Below are positions 1-8,093 of a stretch of 50,306 bases of DNA, one piece after another. Under the pieces are notes generated by a model. That model searched no databases. It worked only from the letters and a program-made list of their open reading frames with translations, and was not told the origin of the DNA. The translations under genes were made by a program, and so were the position numbers. The number at the start of each line of letters is the position of its first letter. Position 1 is the stretch's first letter. Location: positions 1 to 50,306 of the forward strand of contig JBBPYR010000142.1 in NCBI GenBank assembly GCA_038199755.1. The letters run 5' to 3'. This DNA is from JBBPYR01 sp038199755 (GTDB lineage: Bacteria; Chloroflexota; Ktedonobacteria; Ktedonobacterales; Ktedonobacteraceae).

Positions 1-46
1 ACGCGCTGGCTCCTTGTTCGTCCCGCCGTGACTCTCATTCTTCGGC

Positions 47-76
47 TTGACAATTACGCCCGTTCAGTGATACCTT
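47..76 (+). promoter_or_regulatory. Putative sigma-70-type promoter for the thioredoxin-like gene
   Basis: A consensus -35 TTGACA (47-52) lies 18 nt before a weak -10-like TACCTT (71-76). Transcription would start near 83, which favours the start codon at 122 over the ATG at 80. Confidence 0.4.
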
Positions 77-121
77 AAAATGCAGCACCTATTTAAGCAA
101 GAAGGGACCGAGAAGAAGAGA

Positions 122-457
122 ATGGTAGATACATATATTGATGTGACAAGCAATGATTTTGCGGACAAAGTTCTGAACGCATCCCAATTAGTGCTCGTCA
201 ACTTCTACGCTGAACAAAGCAGTTCCTGCCAAATACAAGAACCAGAGTTTTTAGCTATTAGCAAGGAATACCAGGATAGAATTACTTTCGTGAAAACCAA
301 TGTTACCAATAATGATGATTTAATCTCACTCTGGCACATTGACGGTGTGCCGACAATGGTGTTTTTCAAGGGGGGCAATGAGATTTATCGTATCAAAGGT
401 ATTATGATGCGCGATAAGCTCCGCCGTCAAATCGAGGGAGTGCTGTTGGCAAACTAA
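122..457 (+). CDS. Thioredoxin-fold protein with an atypical active site
   Basis: A 111-residue single-domain thioredoxin-like protein, the usual length for the family. The fold is recognisable from the strand leading into the active site (LVLVNFYAE) and the cis-proline loop GVPT near residue 76. The canonical WCGPC is replaced by QSSSC (residues 32-36), so the nucleophilic first Cys is Ser while the second Cys remains. Classical dithiol-disulfide exchange is therefore unlikely; a monothiol, chaperone-like or binding role is possible, but this is inference. I chose ATG 122 because it has a purine-rich AGAAGAG stretch just upstream and gives the family length; ATG 80 in the same frame has no ribosome site and lies at the predicted transcription start. 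No signal peptide is visible, so it is probably cytoplasmic. Confidence 0.75.
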   Translation: MVDTYIDVTSNDFADKVLNASQLVLVNFYAEQSSSCQIQEPEFLAISKEYQDRITFVKTNVTNNDDLISLWHIDGVPTMVFFKGGNEIYRIKGIMMRDKLRRQIEGVLLAN

Positions 458-525
458 TTGTCAACAGCATTTTGCCTTTTGGGTATACTTTCCATAGCAA
501 CTATTCTTTTTTTGAGGTATACATT

Positions 526-1620
526 TTGACAAAACACACCCTTTATCCTATTTTATTAGAAGCATCATTCCATGAAACCATCTGGGGAGGACGACGTTTA
601 GAACGTGAACATTGGAAGCACCTTCCCACAGGAGACGCACCCATTGGCGAAACATGGGAAACCGAGATAAGCACTATTGTTCAGAACGGCCCCTATGCAG
701 GTATGGCACTGGGTACGTTGGTTGCCAACCTGGGCATAGATATGCTCGGTGAGCAAGCTATTGCTATTTTTGGACAGCGTTTCCCGTTCTTGGCAAAGTT
801 TATCGATGCCAATGCACAGCTTTCCGTTCAGGTACACCCGAACGATAGCTACGCAGCCAAGCACGAAAACGGCAAGCTCGGCAAGACAGAATTCTGGTAC
901 ATTCTTGCGGCAGAACCAGGAGCAAAGATCGTCTACGGTTTTAAGCATCAGACGAATCGGGCTGAGGTTGAGCGTGCCATCACGAACGTCACGCTGGAAA
1001 CCCTCCTCCATGAAGAAACAGTGCAAGCCGGAGATATCATCTTCGTACCAGCGGGCACGGTACACGCCATTGGCAGTGGTGTCTTGCTCTATGAGCTTCA
1101 ACAATACTCTGATCTCACCTATCGCATGTACGACTATGGTCGTCTCACTGCCGACGGAAAACCACGTGAGCTGCACGTAGCACGTTCCCTGGATGTCTCA
1201 CAGTATGATGCAGTACAGCAGGTGAAAGCAACACCTGTTCTCTTGCACAAGCATGCAGAGTACGAGGAACGTTGTCTGGTTGCTTGTCAGTATTTCGTGA
1301 CACGGGAAATCCAACTGAAAGCAGCCAATGGCCCAATGCAAGGGAAAGGTTACATAGAAGGCACAACCGAGGGCAGTTGTGTTGTGCTCTCATCGCTTGA
1401 AGCAGAGGCACAGGTCTATTATGGAGATGCGTTCACACAGAGCGTCGCCCTATCCAAAGGACGAACAATGGTGCTACCAGCCGCCCTTGGCAAGTACCAT
1501 ATTGTGGGTCGCGGCTCCCTTCTGCTCTCCTATGTGCCAACCGCGGGCGATATCGCTAGGAAGCAATGGGAGGCCCAGAACAAACGGATTCTGATGAGCA
1601 ATACGAGCGTACCTGTCTAA
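526..1620 (+). CDS. manA: Mannose-6-phosphate isomerase, class I (cupin type)
   Basis: It interconverts mannose 6-phosphate and fructose 6-phosphate, feeding GDP-mannose and glycan synthesis. Family signatures are clear: ETIWGG near the N-terminus, the zinc-site motifs QVHPND and KTEFWY, and the later GTVHAIG, followed by LYELQQYSDLTYRMYDYGR. The 364-residue length fits the short bacterial class I enzymes. No ATG gives a sensible start; TTG 526 follows GAGG by 8 nt, whereas the longer frame back to TTG 472 has no ribosome site and adds residues without family match. The gene follows the thioredoxin-like gene on the same strand and may be co-transcribed with it. The C-terminal third is less conserved, as is usual for this class. 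Confidence 0.92.
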   Translation: MTKHTLYPILLEASFHETIWGGRRLEREHWKHLPTGDAPIGETWETEISTIVQNGPYAGMALGTLVANLGIDMLGEQAIAIFGQRFPFLAKFIDANAQLSVQVHPNDSYAAKHENGKLGKTEFWYILAAEPGAKIVYGFKHQTNRAEVERAITNVTLETLLHEETVQAGDIIFVPAGTVHAIGSGVLLYELQQYSDLTYRMYDYGRLTADGKPRELHVARSLDVSQYDAVQQVKATPVLLHKHAEYEERCLVACQYFVTREIQLKAANGPMQGKGYIEGTTEGSCVVLSSLEAEAQVYYGDAFTQSVALSKGRTMVLPAALGKYHIVGRGSLLLSYVPTAGDIARKQWEAQNKRILMSNTSVPV

Positions 1621-1639
1621 GGTGTGCTCGCGTGCCCCA

Positions 1640-2086
1640 TTATTCCCGTCTGCGTTTTTTACGCTCTTGTTCCAAATCAGTGATCGTCCCTTCTACTACA
1701 TTCCCCTCCGGTTCTTTATCAGCAGGGGGGAAAGGATAGAAGGGGCGACGCCCACCGCCATTCAACGTCTGTTGCATCCGCCCAACATCAGAGATCGTCT
1801 TTGATATCGTATTGCTCACCCTAAAAAAGAGTAGCAGCACATACAGGAGTCCCCACACGGCACTACCAACGAGCAACGTAATTACGCCGCTCACACCTCC
1901 ATTCAACCAGCCCCCTGCTTTCGTATTGAGGTAGACTTCATACAGTATCATGACAATAATGGGTATCCAAAAAAAGCGTACAAGCAGTTTGAGAAGCCAT
2001 TGTACGAACCAGAACACGGCCTTCACCGGATCAGATGGCATCTCCCAAGGTGGTATAATTGTTTGTTTCTGTCTATTCTTGCTCAC
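1640..2086 (-). CDS. Small two-TM membrane protein of unknown function
   Basis: A 148-residue protein that I do not recognise. It has two hydrophobic segments, about residues 25-50 (WFVQWLLKLLVRFFWIPIIV) and 62-88, joined by a Gly-rich loop, and a charged C-terminal tail rich in Glu, Arg and Lys ending in KKRRRE. The start is GTG with GAGGG 7 nt upstream. It is convergent with manA, whose stop lies 20 nt away; no clear terminator hairpin separates them. Its function cannot be inferred from context. Confidence 0.7.
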   Translation of the reverse strand: MSKNRQKQTIIPPWEMPSDPVKAVFWFVQWLLKLLVRFFWIPIIVMILYEVYLNTKAGGWLNGGVSGVITLLVGSAVWGLLYVLLLFFRVSNTISKTISDVGRMQQTLNGGGRRPFYPFPPADKEPEGNVVEGTITDLEQERKKRRRE

Positions 2087-2211
2087 GTCGTGGCCCTCGC
2101 ATGTTATCGCGGCACACAGGTTGTGAGCATATTGTATCAGTTCGGCGATGCTTTAGCTAGTAGGGACGAGATTTGGTCAAAGCCATTTAAATTCGCGGCG
2201 AACTGGCCGAA

Positions 2212-2520
2212 ATGCAGTTTCTCTTGCAAGAAAAGCCAGAAATATTCATTGTTATGAATGAACTTATACTACGCTCATTGCGCGATGCTGATACGCAACG
2301 CTTGATACAGCGGTTATATGAAGGATGGCATACCTATCTTGAACAGGTTATACGTAATGGGAAAGAACAAGGCATGTTTCAGACAGCTATTGATCCAGAT
2401 AAGGCAGCTACTCAGCTTATTATAGTGGTGAAGGGAACAACCCTCCATTACATGACGGATCCAGAAACGGTTGATTTTGAGTATATCAGAATCAACGTAG
2501 AACACTGGCTCACAGGCTAA
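2212..2520 (+). pseudogene. TetR-family regulator remnant (C-terminal ligand-binding part only)
   Basis: The roughly 100 encoded residues match the C-terminal half of TetR-type repressors: the helical segment from residue 28 (LIQRLYEGWHTYLEQVIRNG), then EQGMF, DPDKAATQLIIVVKG and a terminal helix ending in VEHWLTG. The 45-residue DNA-binding helix-turn-helix that must precede it is absent in all frames of the upstream 120 nt. No ribosome binding site precedes the open frame. It is best read as a decayed 5'-deleted gene, and a DNA-binding function is not expected. It opens a run of three remnants extending to 3390. Confidence 0.7.
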
Positions 2521-2554
2521 ACAAGCAAAAAAGATAAGAAAGGAACTCATAGAA

Positions 2555-2734
2555 ATGCAAGCCACATCGCGTAGCGGTATCGTCTCACGTTTGCCATTGG
2601 CACCATTAGGAAAACTCACTATAGCAGCGTTGGTTGGTGATGCCCTCGCATTTGGCCCATTCAATGTTGTGGGAACCTTTCACATCTACTGCACCGTCCA
2701 CCCAGGCATGAATCTCACCGTCATTGTTCAGTAG
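2555..2734 (+). pseudogene. Cupredoxin-tail mini-ORF (59 codons), probable internal-deletion remnant
   Basis: An ATG-initiated frame ends with GTFHIYCTVHPGMNLTVIVQ, the C-terminal copper-ligand loop (Cys, His, Met) of plastocyanin/cupredoxin proteins. The first 40 residues contain one weakly hydrophobic stretch (LTIAALVGDALAFGPFNVV) and nothing like the rest of a cupredoxin, in particular no strand bearing the first His ligand. This is what an internal deletion joining the N-terminal membrane part of one gene to the last strand of a cupredoxin would leave. An intact cupredoxin lipoprotein is encoded at 32753-33241. A purine-rich AAGAAAGGAAC lies about 10 nt upstream, so translation cannot be excluded. 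Confidence 0.55.
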
Positions 2735-2789
2735 AAAGGGTAGCAATAATTCCCCGCCCGCTCAGAGTTGATATTGTTATATTGTCTAT

Positions 2790-2830
2790 GTAGGCTTCTT
2801 TTCTTGTCCTTGCTCACAAGAGAAGCCTAC
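2790..2830. repeat. Inverted repeat at the 5' edge of the kdpD remnant
   Basis: Arms GTAGGCTTCT(TTT)CTTGT at 2790-2807 and ACAAGAGAAGCCTAC at 2816-2830 form a 15-bp stem with a 3-nt bulge and an 8-nt loop. No T-run follows on the plus strand, so it is not a standard terminator. It ends within a few bases of where recognisable KdpD sequence begins, which is suggestive of a rearrangement junction. Confidence 0.6.
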
Positions 2831-2835
2831 GCTTT

Positions 2836-3390
2836 GTTCTTGCGTCGCGCATTGAAGGAGGAGCACTTACCCCACATAAAGTATGGTATCTGCTCGATGA
2901 ATTGCTTCATAGCGTGTTAGATCATATGCAACCCCTTTTGGAGGGTCGTGAAGTACAAACGCACCTATCAGACAATCTGCCACCTATCGAACTCGACTAC
3001 ATTCAAATCGGTCAGGTACTCACCAACATCCTCGAAAATGCGCTACGCTATACACCAACCGGGTCGCCCATCGATATCGGCGTCCAATGGCAAGCAGAGC
3101 ATGTGCTACTAAGCGTAGCGGATCGCGGACCGGGAGTGCCACGCGCCGAAAGAGAACGCATTTTTGGCAAGTTTTACCGCGTCCATAGCAACCCTGATGC
3201 AGCCGATCATGCGCGGGGATCGGGCTTAGGGTTAGCTGTTTCTCGCGGTCTCGTTGAAGCACATAGCGGACAGTTGTGGGTAGAAGAGCGACCAGGAGGT
3301 GGTGCCATCTTCTGCTTTACACTGCCGCACAGCCCATTAGAAAAGGAAGAGCAGCATGAGGAAGGGAAAAGCACGCATTCTCGTCATTGA
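2836..3390 (+). pseudogene. kdpD: KdpD sensor kinase remnant (catalytic ATPase domain only)
   Basis: Reading in frame from about 2836, the product contains the KdpD-type segment SRIEGGALTPHKVWYLLDEL followed by a full HATPase domain: N box NILENALRYTP, G1 DRGPGVP, F box IFGKFYRV and G2 GSGLGLAVSRG. The universal-stress and membrane parts and the phosphoacceptor histidine region of KdpD (some 700 residues in the family) are missing. The longest initiator frame starts at TTG 2902, without a ribosome site. It overlaps kdpE by 35 nt, as intact kdpD and kdpE usually do, so the 5' end was deleted while the junction survived. No kdpABC genes are nearby. It cannot autophosphorylate. Confidence 0.8.
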
Positions 3391-4054
3391 TGATGAAATG
3401 GAAATCGTGCGTATTTTGCAGCGCAGCTCAACCGCCCACGGCTACGATGTCCAGACAGCGACAAGTGGCGAAAAAGCATTGGAGGTTTTTGAGCAACAGC
3501 GACCTGATATCATCCTGCTTGATCTTGGTTTACCAGGGATAAGCGGGCTAGAGGTCTGTAAACGCATCAGAGCGCAATCTAATTTGCCACCCATTATCGT
3601 TGTCTCTGTCCGTGCCACAGAACGGGACAAAGTACAGGCACTAGATTTAGGGGCAGATGATTATATTTGTAAACCCTTTGGTATCCAGGAAGTAGTGGCG
3701 CGTATTCGCGTAGCCTTGCGTCATTCCGTCCATGTCCCGGTGGGAACTGAAGCGCGTATTACGATTGGCCCACTAGAGATTGACTTGGAACAACGGCAAG
3801 TCACGGTGAGTGGACAAGAGATTCGCCTTACCCCCGCTGAATACGATTTATTGAAGGTCCTGATCAAAAATCGTGGTAAAATTATGACTCCTCAGATGTT
3901 AATTACACAGGTTTGGGGTGCTGACCGCAGCATCCAGGCTCACTATCTCCATGTGTATATCGGGCAACTACGGCGTAAGATCGAACCGAACCCGGCCAGT
4001 CCCCGTTTATTGCTCACCGTCTCAGGGGCGGGCTACCGCTTCAGCGACGAATAA
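3356..4054 (+). CDS. kdpE: KdpE-type OmpR-family response regulator
   Basis: A 232-residue DNA-binding regulator that, in the family, is phosphorylated by KdpD and activates the potassium transporter kdpFABC. The receiver domain shows the acidic pair (IDDE), phosphoacceptor Asp56 (IILLDLGLPG) and Lys106 (CKPFG). A winged-helix output domain follows (LTPAEYDLLKVLIKNRGKIMT, then LHVYIGQLRRKIE and GAGYRF). ATG 3356 overlaps the 3' end of the broken kdpD. With its kinase truncated and no kdp structural genes in view, it may be phosphorylated by another kinase or act at a distant target; it shows no sign of decay itself. Confidence 0.88.
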   Translation: MRKGKARILVIDDEMEIVRILQRSSTAHGYDVQTATSGEKALEVFEQQRPDIILLDLGLPGISGLEVCKRIRAQSNLPPIIVVSVRATERDKVQALDLGADDYICKPFGIQEVVARIRVALRHSVHVPVGTEARITIGPLEIDLEQRQVTVSGQEIRLTPAEYDLLKVLIKNRGKIMTPQMLITQVWGADRSIQAHYLHVYIGQLRRKIEPNPASPRLLLTVSGAGYRFSDE

Positions 4055-4163
4055 GCAAAAATAATGAGAAGAGGGTACGATTTGTAGCGTTTTGTGGTAT
4101 TCTATAGAAAGAAGAATGACCATCTTTCTACCTCAGCGACGAGGAAACGCAAGGACAATGACG

Positions 4164-4406
4164 ATGAATACACTTGAAACACTACAAACAAGCTTTTTGC
4201 AAGACCTGCAAGAACTCCGCCAGCTTCAAAAGCGAGGTTGGCTCGTTTTACCCATGACCCGTGTTGTCAAAGAAGAACACCTGGGTCGCTGCTGTTTTAT
4301 AGCAGAAGAATTTCTTACCTCAACAGAACTCAAAACCCTCAAAAGCAGAGTCGGACTTGATGAGCAGCAATGGCGCGCTTACAAGACAAAAATTTCTGGC
4401 TCATGA
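4164..4406 (+). CDS. Short hypothetical protein
   Basis: An 80-residue, mostly helical, charged soluble protein that I do not recognise. ATG 4164 follows AAGGA by 8 nt; ATG 4158 would be too close to that site. Composition is rich in Leu, Lys, Gln and Glu, with two adjacent Cys (GRCCF) in the middle. It is convergent with the glycosyltransferase gene, 19 nt away, with no obvious terminator between them. Confidence 0.5.
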   Translation: MNTLETLQTSFLQDLQELRQLQKRGWLVLPMTRVVKEEHLGRCCFIAEEFLTSTELKTLKSRVGLDEQQWRAYKTKISGS

Positions 4407-4425
4407 AGACGCGCCATCGTCATAG

Positions 4426-6582
4426 CTAACCAGTAATAGTGAGCACCCTCTTACCATCGTTCGTGTGCAACACGGACCAGGGCGTACTGCGATCTTGATC
4501 GGTTTCGAGGTGGAACGGCCCATAGGTGGGATTATATGGTGTTGTGATAAACGACTGTGCTTGCAATGATAGAGGAGATGGCTGAGCACCCTTTGGCGCG
4601 TGAAACACCACCAGCATTTGATCACCTGCGCGCAAAGCAGTAGACGTACAAACACTTTGTTGCGGTGCTACAGGAGAGGCAGAGGCGGCAGCAAATTGCG
4701 CGGTCAAGGCATAACTATAAGTGGTGCGAAACGCAGGTTGAACCGAATGTAACAGCGTCCAGCGTGTCGCCAACCACACGGTATTGTTCACCTGCACCTG
4801 TGTCACATGAGCATCTTGCAATTGCAACTCGTTGCTAAAGCCCGTTGCTGAAGTTGCTGAAGAAGCAAGGGGCGTCACGACATAGAGTTGAAATGGTGGA
4901 CCACCCAGACGCGCGGGTTCGGCAATCAATTGAGCGTTCGCAAATTGTTTGAGTAACGCATTCGTCAGCGCATCATAAGGGCCAACGAGCAGCACGGCAG
5001 GTCCAGCAGCGGGATTGGGCAACACGAGGCAATGCGCGACATCAAAGAGCGTTGTCGGCGTCTGCATGTCTTCCGCTAGATAACGCAGAGCCGTTTGGGT
5101 CGCGAAATCAGTTGTGATGTAGACATGATTGAGATGGCGGCTTTGTGCCAGTTGATCGGCCATGGTGAGCGCACGCTGCAATGATTGTAGATCATTATGG
5201 TACGGATAGGGCTGGAAACCGCGATCATCAAAATTGCCACTGGTGGCATCAACCACGGCGGCCATGCTTCCCACACACTGTGTGACAATTATCAATCCAG
5301 CTAGCAGCAAAACGCTATAACGAACGATCTTCGCTAGTTGTACGCCGCTGATCTGTGTGAGTTGTTGCGCCCCGGCAACCACCTTCGCACAAAACAGGCC
5401 AACCAAGACAAACGGCCCTGGCAGAAGCAGAAAGAAGTATTGCGCATGCAGGTCAACGGCGTGACGCGACAACACCGCCAACGGCACAATTTGCCAGACC
5501 AGCAGTAAAAACAGCCCACAACGATACGGGTCAGCGCGGAAGGTAAGCCACCACAACACCAGCTTGTTGCGTATTGGCCGTATACGCTCACCGCCTTGCT
5601 CAACGCGTTCAATTCGTGGTCGCACGCACAAATAGAATGCTGTTAAGAAGCCACCAGCAGTTAGGAGCGGCACGACATAGTGTAACCAAGAGAGAAAAGG
5701 AGACAGAGCGCGCACGACAGAGGTTGGATAGGTTGGGACATGATCATAGGGACTGAGAAAATAGAGATAGAAACGAATTGCCTGGCTATCAATGTGAGCA
5801 TGTTGTTTGGCTAAGGTAAAGAGGGTGCGAATATCGGAGAAATGTGTCGCAAATTCCCACAACAGATAGGGCGAGAAAATTACCAATAAGAGGACGAGCG
5901 CAAGACCAACATCACGCCAACGAAATGTTCCAGGCGAAAGCAGCACAGCCACCAGCAGAGGTGCCGCCAGCACTAGTGTCGTTGGATGCATCTGATACAG
6001 CACGCCAAACAAGAAAAGCGCGGGCAGTAACCAGCCTTTGCGCCGATCCACCACGCCAAAGAACAGGGCCAGCATGAACAGCACCACAAATGGTGGCATG
6101 AGATTTGGCTGCCAGATGAAACGGGCATAGTTCAATGGCTTGGCGGCACTCGCATATAAAAGCGCGGCAATGATGCCTGCCATCCGCCCATAATAGCGAC
6201 GTGTAAAGACGTAGGTGAGCACTGCCGCTACTGTGGTGAAAGTGCTGATAAGGATTGCGCCCAGCACTGGATTGCGGCCAAACAAGACCAGTGGTATAAA
6301 GAGGAAAATGACACCTGGAGGATTAGCGATCCCAATAGAGGCGGCATTGCTCGTGGTGGGTAGCAGCCCACGATGCACGGCGTCTTGTGCCAGACGAAAG
6401 AGCATCGCCTGGTCAACATCAAACTCAGTCGTATTGATCAAATAGAAGCGCAAGAAGCCCGCCACCAGCGCGATCAAGTATACCTCCCAGGATAAGAACC
6501 AGGCAGGTATACTCGACCGACGCGCCACTGCTACATGCTCGCCCTGTGCAGAGAACTTCTTGTTCGGAGCAGTAAGGCTCAT
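4426..6582 (-). CDS. GT39/ArnT-like membrane glycosyltransferase
   Basis: A 718-residue polytopic protein with about ten hydrophobic segments in the first 450 residues and a long extracytoplasmic C-terminal domain. The N-terminal loop carries the acidic motif EFDVDQA after the first helix, typical of PMT/ArnT-type GT-C enzymes that use polyprenyl-phosphate sugars, and is followed by the characteristic run of helices (RRYYGRMAGIIAALLYA). The acceptor is unknown. The ATG overlaps the thrC stop codon (ATGA), so it is translationally coupled to thrC and sits at the end of that transcript. A link to the amino-acid genes is not obvious and may be only positional. Confidence 0.8.
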   Translation of the reverse strand: MSLTAPNKKFSAQGEHVAVARRSSIPAWFLSWEVYLIALVAGFLRFYLINTTEFDVDQAMLFRLAQDAVHRGLLPTTSNAASIGIANPPGVIFLFIPLVLFGRNPVLGAILISTFTTVAAVLTYVFTRRYYGRMAGIIAALLYASAAKPLNYARFIWQPNLMPPFVVLFMLALFFGVVDRRKGWLLPALFLFGVLYQMHPTTLVLAAPLLVAVLLSPGTFRWRDVGLALVLLLVIFSPYLLWEFATHFSDIRTLFTLAKQHAHIDSQAIRFYLYFLSPYDHVPTYPTSVVRALSPFLSWLHYVVPLLTAGGFLTAFYLCVRPRIERVEQGGERIRPIRNKLVLWWLTFRADPYRCGLFLLLVWQIVPLAVLSRHAVDLHAQYFFLLLPGPFVLVGLFCAKVVAGAQQLTQISGVQLAKIVRYSVLLLAGLIIVTQCVGSMAAVVDATSGNFDDRGFQPYPYHNDLQSLQRALTMADQLAQSRHLNHVYITTDFATQTALRYLAEDMQTPTTLFDVAHCLVLPNPAAGPAVLLVGPYDALTNALLKQFANAQLIAEPARLGGPPFQLYVVTPLASSATSATGFSNELQLQDAHVTQVQVNNTVWLATRWTLLHSVQPAFRTTYSYALTAQFAAASASPVAPQQSVCTSTALRAGDQMLVVFHAPKGAQPSPLSLQAQSFITTPYNPTYGPFHLETDQDRSTPWSVLHTNDGKRVLTITG

Positions 6583-8093
6583 TGTTCTAAAACGCTCCTC
6601 ACCGCGGCAAGCGTTGGCTTGACCACAATTCCACTGGCCTGTTGCGGAATGCCCGTCTTACTATCTTTGAGCAAGTTTCCTGTCAAGATGCCCACCACGC
6701 GCTCATCACGCTTGATGACACCTCGCTCGACCAGTTTACGTACTCCAGCCAGGGTTGCAGCAGAGGCGGGCTCACAGCCAATGCCAGCGCGATCAATAAT
6801 CGTTTTGGCCGCGAGAATTTCTTCATCGCTCACCTGCTCCACCACGCCATTCGTCTCCTCGATGACACGACGAGCACGTGTAAAGCTGACCGGATTACCA
6901 ATTTTAATGGCGGTTGCGACCGTTTCCGCGTGCATTGACTCGCGCATCGCGAAGTTCTGTGAGAAACTGCGATAGAATGGATTGGCCCCTGCCGCCTGAA
7001 TGGAGGCAAAGCGTGGCATATGACTAATCAGTGATAGTTCATAAGCCTGGCGAAACGCCTTCCCGATGGCGGAGGTATTGCCAAGATTGCCCGCGGGCAG
7101 CACAACCCAATCGGGTGCCTGCCAATCTAATTGCTGGAGCATCTCAAAGCCAATCGCCTTCTGCCCCTCGACGCGGAAGGGATTGAGCGAGTTAAGCAGA
7201 TAAATGCCAAGTTCGTTGCATACTTGTTCGACGAGGCGCATAGCATCATCAAAATCGCCCTCGATCTGAATTGTATCCGCGCCATAAGCAAGAGATTGAG
7301 CCAATTTGCCGCCCGCAACATTGCCCGCAGGCAAGAAGACGATGCCACGCATACCTGCCTGGGCTGCATATGAAGCTAGAGACGCCGAGGTGTTACCTGT
7401 GGAGGCACAAGCTACGGCTTTCGCTCCGAGCATACGCGCCATGGTCACGCCGACTGTCATACCGCGATCTTTGAAACTGCCAGTGGGATTCTCGCCCTCA
7501 TGTTTCAAAAAGAAGCGTTCCAGACCAGCATAGGCCCCAATCTGGCGATGACCCACACGCGAGGGGCTGCAATTTTCCATGCCAACAGGATATAACCCTG
7601 TATTGCCTTCAGGTCGTGTGACAATATAGTGCTCCGGCGCGGGCAGAATAAGCTCGCGGTACCGCCACACGCCGCCCGTATCCAACAACAACGAGTCATT
7701 ACTCACCGCCCAGATGGGCGGCGTGGTGGCGCGATTATCAAAGAGTTGACGCCATGCCGCACCCATCACGGGCACAACATTGGTTTCCGCGTCTCCCTCA
7801 AGAAAAACGTTGTAGTCAGTTTGTGCTGCTGTGACAGACTGATACGGTGCATTAAACACCATCTCGACATCGAGAACCCCACCACAATCACAGCGATAAC
7901 GGGCAGAGGGCAAGGAGGATATTGAGCTTGCGCTATGCCCAACTTCTATCGCGGGATAGAGAGCTGAGCATTCAACGCAGCGCAATGATACCGACGAGAG
8001 AGCATCTATAACATCAGATGCAATATGTTGTGAGGAATTATGCTCCTCGTTCGACCCCAGGTCTGTCTGGAGACCAGTAGAATTGATCGACAT
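6579..8093 (-). CDS. thrC: Threonine synthase
   Basis: A PLP enzyme converting O-phosphohomoserine to threonine. The 504-residue product has an N-terminal zinc-ribbon-like segment (CVEC...CDCGG), a PLP lysine in NPTGSFKDRG (Lys208), the phosphate-binding ACASTGNTSAS and the later LPAGNLGN. I chose ATG 8093, which has AAGGAAG about 12 nt upstream; the frame extends to TTG 8165, but those residues lie inside thrB and lack family character. Its start overlaps the thrB end by 56 nt and its stop overlaps the glycosyltransferase ATG, so three genes form a tight cluster. Together with ThrB it supplies threonine, the precursor for isoleucine made through the ilv genes upstream. Confidence 0.93.
   Translation of the reverse strand: MSINSTGLQTDLGSNEEHNSSQHIASDVIDALSSVSLRCVECSALYPAIEVGHSASSISSLPSARYRCDCGGVLDVEMVFNAPYQSVTAAQTDYNVFLEGDAETNVVPVMGAAWRQLFDNRATTPPIWAVSNDSLLLDTGGVWRYRELILPAPEHYIVTRPEGNTGLYPVGMENCSPSRVGHRQIGAYAGLERFFLKHEGENPTGSFKDRGMTVGVTMARMLGAKAVACASTGNTSASLASYAAQAGMRGIVFLPAGNVAGGKLAQSLAYGADTIQIEGDFDDAMRLVEQVCNELGIYLLNSLNPFRVEGQKAIGFEMLQQLDWQAPDWVVLPAGNLGNTSAIGKAFRQAYELSLISHMPRFASIQAAGANPFYRSFSQNFAMRESMHAETVATAIKIGNPVSFTRARRVIEETNGVVEQVSDEEILAAKTIIDRAGIGCEPASAATLAGVRKLVERGVIKRDERVVGILTGNLLKDSKTGIPQQASGIVVKPTLAAVRSVLEQ

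Noticed and set aside
598..1176. 192-codon antisense frame inside manA
   Set aside because: It lies opposite a well-supported gene, has no ribosome site and shows no family character; it is a shadow frame.
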